Positions 12,118 to 23,312 of a DNA stretch of 64,000 nucleotides are shown one piece after another (the stretch's first letter is position 1; each line of letters starts with the position of its first letter). The position numbers were made by a program, and so were the translations under genes. Origin of the DNA: Morella rubra (taxonomy: Eukaryota; Streptophyta; Magnoliopsida; Fagales; Myricaceae); NCBI GenBank assembly GCA_003952965.2, contig CM025850.1, forward strand, positions 24,864,252 through 24,928,251, given 5' to 3'. The notes under the pieces were generated by a model. The model ran no database searches. It worked only from the letters and a program-made list of their open reading frames with translations, and was not told where the DNA came from.

Positions 12118-12473
12118 CTCGAGAAATTGACAATAGTATTTATATTACTCTTTAACTCCATCCCCTGAGGCATCAATCCTGACTCCTCCACTGCGTGTAT
12201 ACAAGGATTTTCTTATTACGACAGAGCATAAAAAAAAAAAAAATTATGAGCCATATGCTACGGTTGTTATATAGTTGAAGTCCAAAAATTTTGTAACTCA
12301 AACTCATTGATATCCGTTGTTGCTGTGGGAAAAAGATTATGTGGTACACTCATATTTTGTGAAGAAGAATAAGAAGAAAAACACGAGAAATTTTTCTGAC
12401 CATTATGAAAATATGAGTATACATTATCACTTTTTCTTTGGGAGAAACATCATATTATGCCTCGTATATATGA

Positions 12474-12855
12474 ACAAAAGTTAAATTGGACTTTAGAATT
12501 TTTAATTTATTTTTTACTTCCTATAAATTTTAAAAGACTTCAATTCTCGCCATCCGCTCAACTTAGCTGTTAAATCAGAGGAAAATGGTTGAATTAACCG
12601 AATTACTCCTTCAAGAAAAATTAAAAATAAATATAAAATGAAATAGAATTTTTATAATTTTATTTAAAAATATTGCTTTCTATTTATATATCATTTTTTT
12701 TGGATTTTCAATATTTTTAATAATTTTGTGCATTTTGGTTACTTTTCGTGCCGTTTAAAGGTCAAATTGAATGAGAACAGCGATGATTGAGTCTTTTAAA
12801 ACTTATGAGGTGTAAAAAATAAATTACAAGTTATGTGGTGTAATTTAATTTTGGC
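12474..12855. mobile_element. MITE with ~75-bp degenerate inverted ends
   Basis: The left arm (about 12474-12555) and the reverse complement of the right arm (about 12775-12855) share CAAAA-TTAAATT, TAATTTATTTTTTAC, CCT-ATAA-TTTTAAAAGACT and the following TC-rich block. There is no coding capacity between them. The outer boundaries and a target-site repeat are uncertain. Confidence 0.6.
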
Positions 12856-14301
12856 CCATAAAGCCATAAATATGGAGCCTATTATGATGTTTCCTTTTTT
12901 TCTTTCCAGTAAAAATAACTTACCTAAAACAACTATAGTGTATACGGTGGAAAAAAATATATGAAGAAATCAATTTGAAAATTATGATTGACGAAATTGT
13001 GTTGTGGTGCTTGTACTTGTTTTACTTTCAAATTTTTTTAAAAAATATATTAAAGGAATGAATCTTATCCATTAATTTTTTCTCCAACCAAAGTAAATAA
13101 ACTTTGATGATTAATTTTATACTATGCAAGATGACTATTGATAACATAAAATAGAAAAATACTTAAGCATAGGAGGTTTTCCAGAACCCAAAGGTTTATT
13201 ATATTTTGTTTGGCAGATAATTAGCCATACTTGTTCTGCGATATTTGAGGGTCTTCTTTTATCCCTTGAGTCAAAATTATAGCCTATTATTTTACTAAGA
13301 ACTTAATTTATAATTGTCTTGGCTAGCCAAAAGTAATTAATAAAAAGCGGAGAAGTGTACAAATTGACATGATTTCAGGCTTTTGTTTCAAAGCTTTTCA
13401 ATCTGCACCCTGTAATTCCTTGTTATTGTAATCAAGACCATGTATTTCTGCATTTTATCATTTGATCTCCTCCCTTTCTCCACCCATCTTCAACCACATG
13501 AGTTTCAAAAGAAAGATAAATGAGAAAGGTAAATAATAATAATAATAATAAATAAATAAATAAATCATCCCCTAACATTTTTTAAGATAAGAAATTCTCA
13601 TAGGACTCAGTTTTAAAGACACATGAGTGGATTTGTTTATTAAAATTGTAAGCCTTTCAAAATTTTAACATAATAAAATAATTATAATATAATCTCTTTT
13701 CTATTAAATCATTATTTTTATTATAATAAATATAAAAATTTATTCAAATTATCTCTTTTTACTTTTTTTTTCCTAATTTTAATATCTAAAATTTTTAAAT
13801 TTTTTTTAATTTTTTTAAAAATAAAAAATAAAAAAGAGAAGATAGATTAATATTTCTCATTAAAGATACTCAAAAATTGCTTAGAAAAAAAAATAAAGAA
13901 ATACAAAAATTACGATTGCAGTTTTGGTGGTTCCATCTCTCAAAATTTCTACTCGCATTAAAAAATTATAAAATAATCTCTCTCCTCCTCAATTTATTCT
14001 TTTTATTATAATATTCATTTAAATCTTCTCTCTTTTCACTTTTTCATCAAATCCCATAAAATATCTTACTTTTTACAAATTCTAAAACTCTCAAAATTTC
14101 TAATCCTCAAAATTTTTACTCCCGAAGGCTCCTTTATATCTAGGAATAAAAAAAGTTAAAAAGTTAAAACTTGATTATTGTGGTAATACATGACAACTGT
14201 TTACTCTCTCTTTTTTTTTTTGTCTGCCTTAAACTTCCGCATAGAGGATAGCTTCTAATGTGAAAAAGTTGTAGAGAGAACTTTCCCTCCTTTGTTCAGC
14301 A
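12856..14301. other. AT-rich region upstream of the p23 gene
   Basis: Non-coding and very AT-rich, with pyrimidine tracts. It contains an AAT/AATA microsatellite at 13531-13565 and a repeat-like block at about 13600-14140 (AAAATTTCTACTC, CTCAAAATTT), possibly another MITE. The 5' UTR and promoter of the p23 gene must lie in the last few hundred bases; I could not pick a convincing TATA box. Confidence 0.45.
13531..13565. repeat. (AAT)n/(AATA)n microsatellite
   Basis: About six AAT units run into about five AAAT units without interruption. Confidence 0.9.
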
Positions 14302-17300
14302 ATGGCGACCAAACAGAGTACAGCACAATCACCAGTTCAGGGGAATGGGAACATTGAAGTACAGCGGACTGAGAAACATGATACACCTCGTGCTTCTTAC
14401 AGTGGGTAAGTGGATTGTGAAACTCTGGGTTGAAATTTAAGGTTGCTAAAAATTGTAAGAGGTAACTACCCATTTTGTGTATTAGAGGATAGAAATAGGT
14501 GGAATTTTTGGGCTTTTTGTTTTTGTTGGTATATCATTAAGATACGAATCAGTAGAGATGTTGACATAAAATATATTGTTTTTTAATTTTCACGAATGAA
14601 GTCGCAATCCGGAGGGTTCTTTGGGCTCAACGCTCTGATAAGGTTTATCTCACCGTCGTTCTGCCTGATGCAAAAGATGTTTCTGTTAAGTGCGAGTCTC
14701 AGGGCTTATTTAGTTTCTCCGCGCAAGGGCTGCGAGGTGAATCCATCGACTTCAGTTTGAAACTTCATGGCTCGATAGTGCCCGAGGTGAGACCTATTTT
14801 CATTTGACTATTGTAATCATAAAATGCTATACTGGTTATTCAGTTCATGTTACCTACCTATCTCTAAATTACTTTTGAATCTTCTGTTTGGATGAGTTTG
14901 GCTCCAAGGAGGAGGGTGCTCTGAGAGATCCAAACCAAGAAATTCCGTTTCATAAGGCATAGCCCTCAGTTGATTGTGCTACTCTTTGGGTCGAATGAGC
15001 CTAAATTCTATTACCTCTTTTCTGTCCGCCTGTGTTTATGAATATGCTTTTGTGAAAATGATGTTTGATCATCTCTTTTGTTATGCTTTCCCACCTCTTC
15101 CTGCATGGTTGCCGTGCCTAGCACAGGACACGATTACCACAAATCCTGTTGCGTTTTAATCACAACCCTTTTTTGTCCATGCTTTGACCATAAAGCATCT
15201 ACATTTCAGAGGCTCTTTCCTTTCAAAAGCACAGCTAGTAGCTTTTTATCTTCCTCAATCATCTAATGGCATTTAAGCATTTAGAGGCAACATATTAGTG
15301 CTTAGGGTATTGTTCAAACATAGGTAGATGCCAAAACTCAAATGCTGGGAGTTTGGTCACAAAATAATGTGTTGTGGGTTTTTATAGCATCTGTATAGCC
15401 AGAATATGCATTCAGTTGGTCGTTTGGGAATTTCTTGTCATTTGGCATCCAATGATTGAGGTTACTGAATAATTTCCTTTTGTGTTGTGTATATTTTAGA
15501 TTATTTGATGATTTTAATTTCCGTATTGCTTAACTATGTATGATTTGCTTATGGGTGGGAATGGTTTGTCTTTCCCTTGGAGGGGTGTGTGGAGGTCTTT
15601 ATGCCCGTTGCGTGTATCTTTTTTTTGTGTGGGAGGCTACTCACTGTAGGATTCTTACTATTGACAACCTTCATAGAAGGGGGATGCTGATTGCTGATTG
15701 GTGCTTCCTTTGTCGGAGTGATGCTGAATCTGTGGACCATGTTTTGCTGCATTGTCCCTTTGCACGTGGGCTGTGGTCACATATTCTTTGTATTGTGAAT
15801 TTTCAGTGGGTTATGCCTGAAAAGGTGGCTGATGTTTTGTGGAGCTGGAAGAGGAGGTTTTGCAATCCTTTCGCCAAGGTTATTTGGAGGCTGATCCCAC
15901 GTTGCATTTGGTGGTGTCTTTGGAGGAGCGAAACAGTAGATGTTTTGAAGATAGTTCTTTGTCTTTGGCTAGGTTGCAGGGCGTTCTATTGTCTTCTCTT
16001 TTCTTTGGGCGAACTCGGTGCTTAGCTGCCCTTTTGTAGATTTGTTTGATTTTCTTAGTTTTCTTGCTTGTTTGTAGTGTCTTCGGTATAGTCCTTTGTA
16101 CTGTTTTCACTATTTCTAATGAGATTGGCTTATTTATCAAAAAAAAAAAGTATTGCTTAACTATAGACTATGATGTTAACCAAGTGGAGATCTCGAGTGT
16201 TGAATGTTATTTAAGTCTTTCAGAGCAAAAAAGCTCCTATTGCGATTGCCAATTTGTAGTTGTCATATTCCACGTTCAATATATTTTAACCTTTTGGGAT
16301 TATATGAAGTTTCTAGGTTCATTGAGTTTTGAACTCTAATGGTGCAGGGTTGTAGAACTAAAGTTGGGTTGAGGAACATTCTATGCTCAATCCAGAAAGA
16401 GCAGAAAGCTTGGTGGAAAAGACTCTTAAAGTCAGAAGAAAAACCTGCTCCGTACCTGAAGGTTGATTGGAACAAATGGTGTGATGAGGATGAAGAAGAG
16501 TCAACGTGTAAGTTCATATCATAGTGTCCATTATTAGGTTTGAATTTTCCATGTCCTTGACAATGTTTATGTGTTAGGCTTGGATTCATGCTCGCTTATA
16601 TTATGGGTTTTCTTCATTTTTTTATATTCGAGCTTTCTGACTCCCGTGTTGTTCACAATTTCACCTGTGGAGAGTGTCTTTTTTTTTCTTCTTTTTTTTT
16701 TTTTTTCTTTGATAAGTAAGAAAAGCTTTATTAAAATTAAAAAGGTGACAGAACAGTACAAAGACCTATACTGATCCATCTACAATAAACACGCTAGTAA
16801 ACTGATAAAATCATGGTAGTCTAAAAAAGGAGAACCCAGCACAACATTAGCCCACAAAAACAGAGTCTGCAACATCTTGCCCCTCAAATACTCTAGGGAC
16901 AACTCCGAATCTTCAAAGCATCTGCCATTCCTCTCCCTCCACAAGCTCCACCAAATGCATGAAGGTATCATTTTCCTGTGGAGAGTGTCATCAAGTCATC
17001 TTTCTTTTCTCTTTTGCGGGGAGGGTAACTCCATACCAATATATGTCTAAATATATTGAAAGGGAAGCAGTTTCCATTTGAGTTAGAGCTCATTGGTGGG
17101 TAAATCTATGATTTTCTTTTATGTTACTTGTTGCTTATATCTTGACCCTGATCTTGTGAAATTTTGATCAAATTCCTGTACGTGTTGCTGTAGTCTTTTT
17201 GAATTTAGCTGAATTTTTTAGTACTCCTTGCCATTTTTAGCTGGATACGTTTATACAGATTTCCTCCCTACTTCTCTTTTGACGATTTACATTTTTTCTT

Positions 17301-20300
17301 GAGAAATTACACTTTGCACTCCTGAACCATGCCTTACTTAATGTCTCCTTCAGACTATGAACTTAATCATATTGCACTTAAACTATGAAAAACTTGCAAC
17401 ACAAACTACCGGTTACAATGGATGAAAAATAGGCCGCATGGAGCAGTCTTAATTACAAGATGTTAAAAGACTGTGTACATTATAACTTTTTGGTAGTTGG
17501 AGTATATAATGTCACTAAGTTGAGAGTTTGGAGGAGATATTGTGGAAGGCTGGGTCAAACTCGTCTATGTGAAATTGTTACAAGAGCACCCAAGCATATC
17601 GGAGCTTTAAAATTCAAAATAAAGGGACTTCATCAAAATGTTAACGAACAGGTAGTAGTAGTAGCTGCTATCCAATAATTAAAAGATCTCAAGAGCAAAA
17701 TGTTCAACCTATTTAGGGGTGATTGAGATTGCTCAATACCATGTGTGTCCCTCGAAAGATATGTTAAAAAAAAAAAAATTCCAAATTTCACCACTGAAAT
17801 GTCCAGCAAACGTATCTTTTCCGTCAGTGCAGTAATTCAGTTACCTTTCCTGTCATAATTAATTTACCCCAAACAAGCACCCATAAGAATCCACATTTTC
17901 CTAGTGATTCAATTTAGGGGTATTGGATTAACTTCAAATGTACATTGCAATTGTGGGCTGCTTCTGGCCCAGAGGAAGTATGTTTTTCGTACTTGACCGA
18001 GGTGGTTTGCCTGGCATAAATAGCATTTACCACAGTTTATTGGTAGGTGACTTCTATCTTTTTCATTGTTCAGGTGCCATCACATGTCACTTTGTCCATC
18101 TCTTACCTAAATCTCATGCACAAACGGCTTGGCTGGCATAATAATTAGATTCCCTGTTTATGCTGTTCCAACCTACAGAGCAACATCTTAAATTGAGCTG
18201 TTTAATTATAGCTGTCTTCGATAACTTGTGCATTCCCAATTAGAGAAAAATAATTGTCTAATTCCCATGCTTTGATCCTCTTGCTGGATAACGATTGAAC
18301 TGTTGAAAAAGTTTGTATATGGCTTCACTGTACTCAATTAAGCTGTAATTCCAATCCCAAAAAGTTGTTCCATCAATCCTTCTTTGCCCCAACTAATCTT
18401 GCTTTCCGAACTCCAAGGATGGAGAAATAAGAAAGAAAAAAAAAAAGAAGAAAAAAGAGAGGAAGACATCGTAGGACATTGTCAAAAGAAGTGCCTTTTC
18501 TAGATCAAGGCATATGTTAATACCCCGATTTTTTTTTTGAGTGCTTTATCTTAGTGTCGAACTCTTGCCAGTTGTATTTATCATGGTCAATGTTTGCCCC
18601 TACTGAGACCACAGATGATGGTTGTCTATCCTTATCCTTCACTGTTGTTTTCGACCCTCACTCTTTCTTCTTGTGTGTGTGTGTTTGTGGGTTATAAACG
18701 GAATTAGATTTTGTTTACAAAAGAAAATACAATGTACAAGGAGCGTTTTCAAGAGAAAAAAGAATTGTACAACCAAAAAGCCATGAAGTAAGGCTGGTGA
18801 AGACCAAAGGCAAATTATGAAGTTGCATAAATTACTCAATGTGCTCAAGTGAATGAAAACTTGCTGGTAAACTATAGTCTTGAATAACTCTAGATCCGTT
18901 CATCCAGTGAAAGGACTTAGCTTTTAGCTTAGTAAGTAAAAGATTTATCTTTCCTTCTTTTGTTTTTAGGATTTACAAGGTGATACTAAATTTGTGCAAG
19001 TGCTTCCATACCTGGTGGCTCAAGGCTGAAAATGCATAGCAGAAATCGCTCATCTTTATTTTCTTATTGCGTGGCAGTTTTTACTTTTTTTCTTTATGAG
19101 GAGCAACATTCAAGATATTTGACTTCAATTTTCAACCGCGGGCCTTCTAGGATAGGGCATTTTTTCCTACTTGCTCTCTCTCTCTTTCTCTTATTACATC
19201 TTGGTTTTCATTTGGATAACTCTTGGCCCATGATCTTTGCCTGGCCTTTCTTCTATGATTTAAAATTCGTCTTATGTATCAAAATCGCAAGAGACTTTTT
19301 TTTTTATTCGTAATCATAACTAGGTCTGATATGTTGAGCCAATGATAAAAGATCTGGTTTGGGTCTGAAATTTGGATGAGAGAGAAACCAGTGGGCCCCT
19401 AGCCTTTGCCACCATGGCCACTGTTGATTTTGTTATGTTGTCCACAGAGAAAACGCACTCCTGTGAAAAATGCCTGTTAGACCATATCATATCTCCTTGC
19501 AATTCTATCGTTTTCTTTAAATTGACACTTCACTGTGGTATCAAGTGCGTGACAATTTCTGGTGGATGGTATTCTGCACCATTCAGCATATTCTATTATT
19601 CTCGTCAAACTATTGATTTAGCATCAAGGTCAAACTGGATTTTAGTTCTCGTAGAGAATGGTTTACTTGATCTGAGACTCAGGTTTTCGTGGTCCTTTGC
19701 AGCTGATTTGGCCTCTGATGATGATGAAACTGCGGTAACTCGATTCCCTCAATTTTTTTCCTAAGCAACTTGATTCCCTCAATTTGTTGTAAAGAATGAG
19801 TAATGCAGTCATACACTTCATTTTGTCACCTAATCATGTGTCATGGATTTTGTTCTTATGTAGTATGTTGGTCAAGATGATGGAAGCGGTGATGACGGAG
19901 GAATGCTTTGTGAGTCTAACTCATCTATTTTAAGTGATTTGTCTATTGAAGTCTGTTCGGAAAATTTATTTGTTGGTGTGCATTTCATGAATCCTTAGAA
20001 AATTTCTCTTGCCTTTCTAAACTAGGAAATTTATATCTTGTTGTGAGTTGTTATTTGTGATCGATTGTTATAAAGACATAGGTGGGTCTTTCTATCAAAG
20101 TACAAGTACTTTGTCTCAGCTGTTTCCTTTTTCAAGTTCCCCTCCATCCATTTCTGTAAGAAAGAAGAAACTTGGCTATTGTATTTCAAGACATTGCTAA
20201 TTGGGGGCATACTCTTGAACATGTTTTTGCATGTTCAGGTTTGGTGAGTCGGCTATTACTACTTTTGCCTCATCTGTGTATGCTTGTGTCTTTTCCTCTT

Positions 20301-20454
20301 TTTTGTCCTTTGATCATTCTTTTAAGTAAATTTATCTTTCTTTCTTTCTTTTTAAATTCTTTTCTGGTTATTTTCCTCCACTCTGACATAGAAGGGTAAT
20401 CCATTGACAGATCTCCCCGACTTGGAAAAGGCAAGAAGAAACTATCAATTGTGA
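14302..20454 (+). CDS. P23: p23-type HSP90 co-chaperone (CS domain), six exons
   Basis: Exons 14302-14405, 14602-14786, 16348-16507, 19703-19734, 19864-19909 and 20411-20454, all with GT-AG borders. Exon 1 gives a 34-residue polar N-terminus ([13 protein letters not shown]). Exon 2 gives the CS beta-sandwich ([20 protein letters not shown], then [11 protein letters not shown]). Exon 3 gives the conserved [20 protein letters not shown] and an acidic run. Exons 4-6 give the acidic tail with [13 protein letters not shown] and a TGA stop. Family members bind HSP90 through the CS domain in the cytosol and nucleus, and stabilise its ATP-bound state. Summed exon length is 571, one over a multiple of three. 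RNPE, expected before VLWAQRSDK, is encoded at 14603-14614, but a GGG run at 14614-14616 has one G too many. Either the sequence has an extra base, or an acceptor 13 bases downstream (exon from 14615) restores the frame as YSGVLWAQR. Otherwise intact. Confidence 0.88.
15538..16149 (+). mobile_element. 5'-truncated L1-type LINE in p23 intron 2
   Basis: A 612-bp insertion between perfect 15-bp direct repeats GTATTGCTTAACTAT (15523-15537 and 16150-16164), ending in a short poly(A). It encodes the reverse-transcriptase-associated zinc-binding region of plant L1 elements: [49 protein letters not shown]. The frame runs from 15540 to about 15948 and then decays to the 3' UTR. It is only the last part of the element and is in the sense orientation of the host gene. 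Confidence 0.93.
16679..16974 (-). mobile_element. Second 5'-truncated LINE in p23 intron 3, antisense
   Basis: A 296-bp insertion between perfect 15-bp direct repeats CCTGTGGAGAGTGTC (16664-16678 and 16975-16989). Its poly(A) tail appears as a poly(T) tract at the left end. On the minus strand it reads [20 protein letters not shown], the same C-terminal region as the LINE at 15538, so both come from related L1-type families. Confidence 0.93.
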
Positions 20455-21162
20455 CTACGACAAGTAACATGAAGCTGGTTTTTATGACCGCTCTTCTTAA
20501 AGATAGGCAAACTAGGGAAAGGATGAAGAATTATGACCATAACTTCGGGTTGTATCCATCTGATAGAATTCATGCTCAAAAAACAGCAAGACCTTTGATC
20601 TTGGGAGTTAATGTTGATTGCTTGGCTAGTATGCTTGGATGTCTGATGGGGTTATCTGTTACCTTCTTAATGGGGCTTTAATAGCTCATTGCGCGGCTTG
20701 TGATTCTCTAATGAGTTTAGGAGTAGGTACAATATGTTCACAAGAAGAACTTTCATTGCCCTAACCCATAGTTCTTCTAGAAAATTACACCCATCCATCT
20801 TCAACTATCACTCTTTTTTGCTACGTGAAATGTAAACTAGGAATCTCAAAAGTTCAGTTCCAAACTGTGCTCTCTTGATTAGGAAATGCCCAAAGGTCCT
20901 TTACCTCAAACTGAAAATGTCCAAAATACTTTGCCATGTTATTGCTTTTTCTTTCTTTCCTCTCGGTTAAAGTAAGGACAATTTGGATTTAGATCCTAGA
21001 CATCACCACTTACATTGTGAAATGGAGTACCAAGTCTTGAAGTCAATAATTGGAATTTAAAGTTGTGATAATTCGAGAGGCTCAAGTCTAGTTTCTTCAT
21101 TGACTGCCAAATAACTTTGCAATCAGGTTGTAGTTTTTATGAAATTTATTGCTTAAATTCTT
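20455..21162. other. 3' flank of the p23 gene
   Basis: Non-coding. It should hold the p23 3' UTR and polyadenylation signal. I see nothing else up to the Pack-MULE target site at 21154-21162. Confidence 0.5.
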
Positions 21163-22681
21163 GGTTTAATTGCACTGTAGATACTTGTGGTATCATCTTT
21201 TGACAAATTGGTCCTTGTGGTATCATTTTTTACAAAGAAGTTCTTGGGTCATCCATTTAGGTAAAAGTTGGTCCCTCCATCCATCAGACGTTAACATACT
21301 AACGGACTTGATTGACGTGTCAAAAAATGTCGCGTCAGTAGTGAATGAGATGATGCCGCGTGTACCTGTCTCTATGTAGGATGCCAGTTAAAAAATAAAT
21401 TAAATCTTAATTTCCAGGCGTGCATCTTACTCTGCTTTAAAAAAAAAATGAAATTTAAAACAAGACATTTAACCTAATGACTTCGCAGCATCATCATCCC
21501 CCCTCTAATTCCATCTCTTCATTCGCGACATTCTTCCCCAAATATCTAAGAACCCTAGCCTACCACCAGCCGAAATAGATGTGAAGAGATTGAACTGGCC
21601 AATGGCCTGACGGAGGAATATTTCAACTCCACTTTCAATGATGGCTCCTGCAGCGTCAGCTTCTTTTAATAGTCTGGTCTTTCGAGGTGTATAAACGGAA
21701 TCAAAGACAAGCTGGTAATCTCCCAAGGTGGCTTTTAAGAAAAACAAACAAATGGTTTTAGTAATGAAAGCCAAAAATTGGAATGTTGTTCTAGTTGGTG
21801 TAGTATGTTAAACCTCGTCTACAGGAATTCGATCTGTATTTGGGTGCATTCCCAAAGGTTTTGCATTTGCAAGGATCGCACCTTTCTCTGGTTTGAAGTT
21901 GACTATGTCTTCGTAAGGCTAAGCTTCACCAGATACAGCACAAGCAACAGACTTTGCTCTGTCTTTTGAGCACATGATAAGAATTGGGACAGCGGGTTTG
22001 GAAGCAATATAAAATCAGTTTGTTAGTTACAAAATCACTTTGCTGCAGCAGGGACAGATGATTGGTTTTATGATCAACCACGATCAAATAGACTGTCTTT
22101 GACTGTAAGTTTAAAATTCGTTTTTTGCCTGCAACTTATCTTCTTTGGGGTTGGCAGAGGGAATGAGGGGAAGGGGGAATTAGGCAGAGGCATCTCTAAA
22201 ACACCCCGATTTTAAGCCTCTTGAGTGCCATGACGTAGGCTTATACATGTGACAAAATCTATGGGAACCATCTTAGTTGACAAAATCTATCGGGGAGGCT
22301 AGGGTTCTAAGATATTTGGGAAAGAATGTCGGGGATGAAGAGATAGATTGGGGGGGTGCGACGTCGTTAGGTTAAATGTCTTGTTCTAAATTTCGTTTTT
22401 TTCTTTTTAAAAGCTGAGTAGGATGCATACGTGAAAATTATTTAATTTATTTTTTAGTTGGCGTCCAACATGGAGACGGGGACACGTAGCATCATCCCAT
22501 TTGCTGCTGACGTGGCATTTTTTGACACGCCAGCTAAGTCTGTTAGTAGATTAACGCCTGATGGATAGAGGGAATAACTTTTACCTAGAAGGGTGACCAC
22601 AATGACCTGTTTGTAGAAAGTATACTATGAGAACCAATTTGTTAAAAGGTGATACCAAGGAATTTACAGTACAATTAATCC
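21163..22681. mobile_element. Pack-MULE with ~400-bp terminal inverted repeats
   Basis: A 1519-bp element flanked by the perfect 9-bp direct repeat TAAATTCTT (21154-21162 and 22682-22690), the length Mutator-like elements make. Its ends are long inverted repeats of about 400 bp (21163 to about 21560 and about 22283-22681), clearly similar along their whole length but diverged. It has no transposase. Between the arms lies a minus-strand piece of a cellular gene (shikimate dehydrogenase, listed separately) and about 270 bp of unassigned sequence at 22011-22282. It therefore needed MULE transposase from elsewhere. The divergence between the arms suggests it is not a very recent insertion. Confidence 0.93.
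21580..22010 (-). pseudogene. Captured shikimate dehydrogenase fragment inside the Pack-MULE
   Basis: Read on the minus strand, the fragment gives RAKSVACAVSGEA, then NFKPEKGAILAN, GMHPNTDRIPVDE, a short intron of about 85 bp with GT-AG borders (about 21734-21818), and TLGDYQLVFDSVYTPRKTRL followed by LKEADAAGAIIESGVE and FLRQAIGQFNLFT. This is the C-terminal part of the plant bifunctional 3-dehydroquinate dehydratase/shikimate dehydrogenase, which makes shikimate in plastids. The intron shows that the piece was copied from genomic DNA, not from mRNA. A stop interrupts the first block (a Leu codon, after SGEA). The true C-terminus is replaced at about 21579 by inverted-repeat sequence. It is not a working enzyme. 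Confidence 0.88.
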
Positions 22682-22845
22682 TAAATTCTTTGTGCTAATG
22701 GACAAAGGAAGAAAGATGAAGTTAGGGCATGTTTCTTGTAGTCTTACATTTTGTTTTTTTGGGATTAGAAATTGATCTATGCAACAGATGGATTTTCCAC
22801 CTATTTAGAGTGACTGCTAGGGTTTGTTTGCTTGTTTTTAATATG

Positions 22846-23072
22846 GGAAATATAATTTGCGCCTCTGAATTGTTTGCTATTTTAGAATGCGTACCCTAAA
22901 TTTTAGTTCGATTAAATTTTCAAGTGATCAGAAATATTACCTGAACAACATTTAAACGACAATTGGTACTCGAGATTTTTTAACACTCCAACAATTGGTA
23001 CTTGAGACTTTTTAACATTCAAAGTATGGTTGTAGGTAAGGTGTAAACTGTGAAGTGTAATTTTCTCTTTAT
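22846..23072. mobile_element. Candidate small MITE
   Basis: The left end (GGGAAATATAATTTGCGCCTCTGAA) and the reverse complement of the right end (GAAAATTACACTTCACAG) resemble each other weakly. The interior has two copies of CAACAATTGGTACT-like text. It is non-coding, and its boundaries are uncertain. Confidence 0.35.
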
Positions 23073-23312
23073 TTTTTTTTTTAATAAAAAAGTAGTTAAT
23101 TGCTTTATATGATTCATACCCTTTGCTCTCTCCTCATCCGGCACACTTCAATCCCTACCAGATAATCTTAAATAGCATCATATATTTATACCTTTGCGTG
23201 AACTATTCCATTTCTCCATTGGCCTAGCGGGCATAAAAGAACAAAGAGAACAACCTTTGTATATGGCATGAAAAAGCTAAGGATCTAATGTAGTCCACGA
23301 AACCGACAACAG

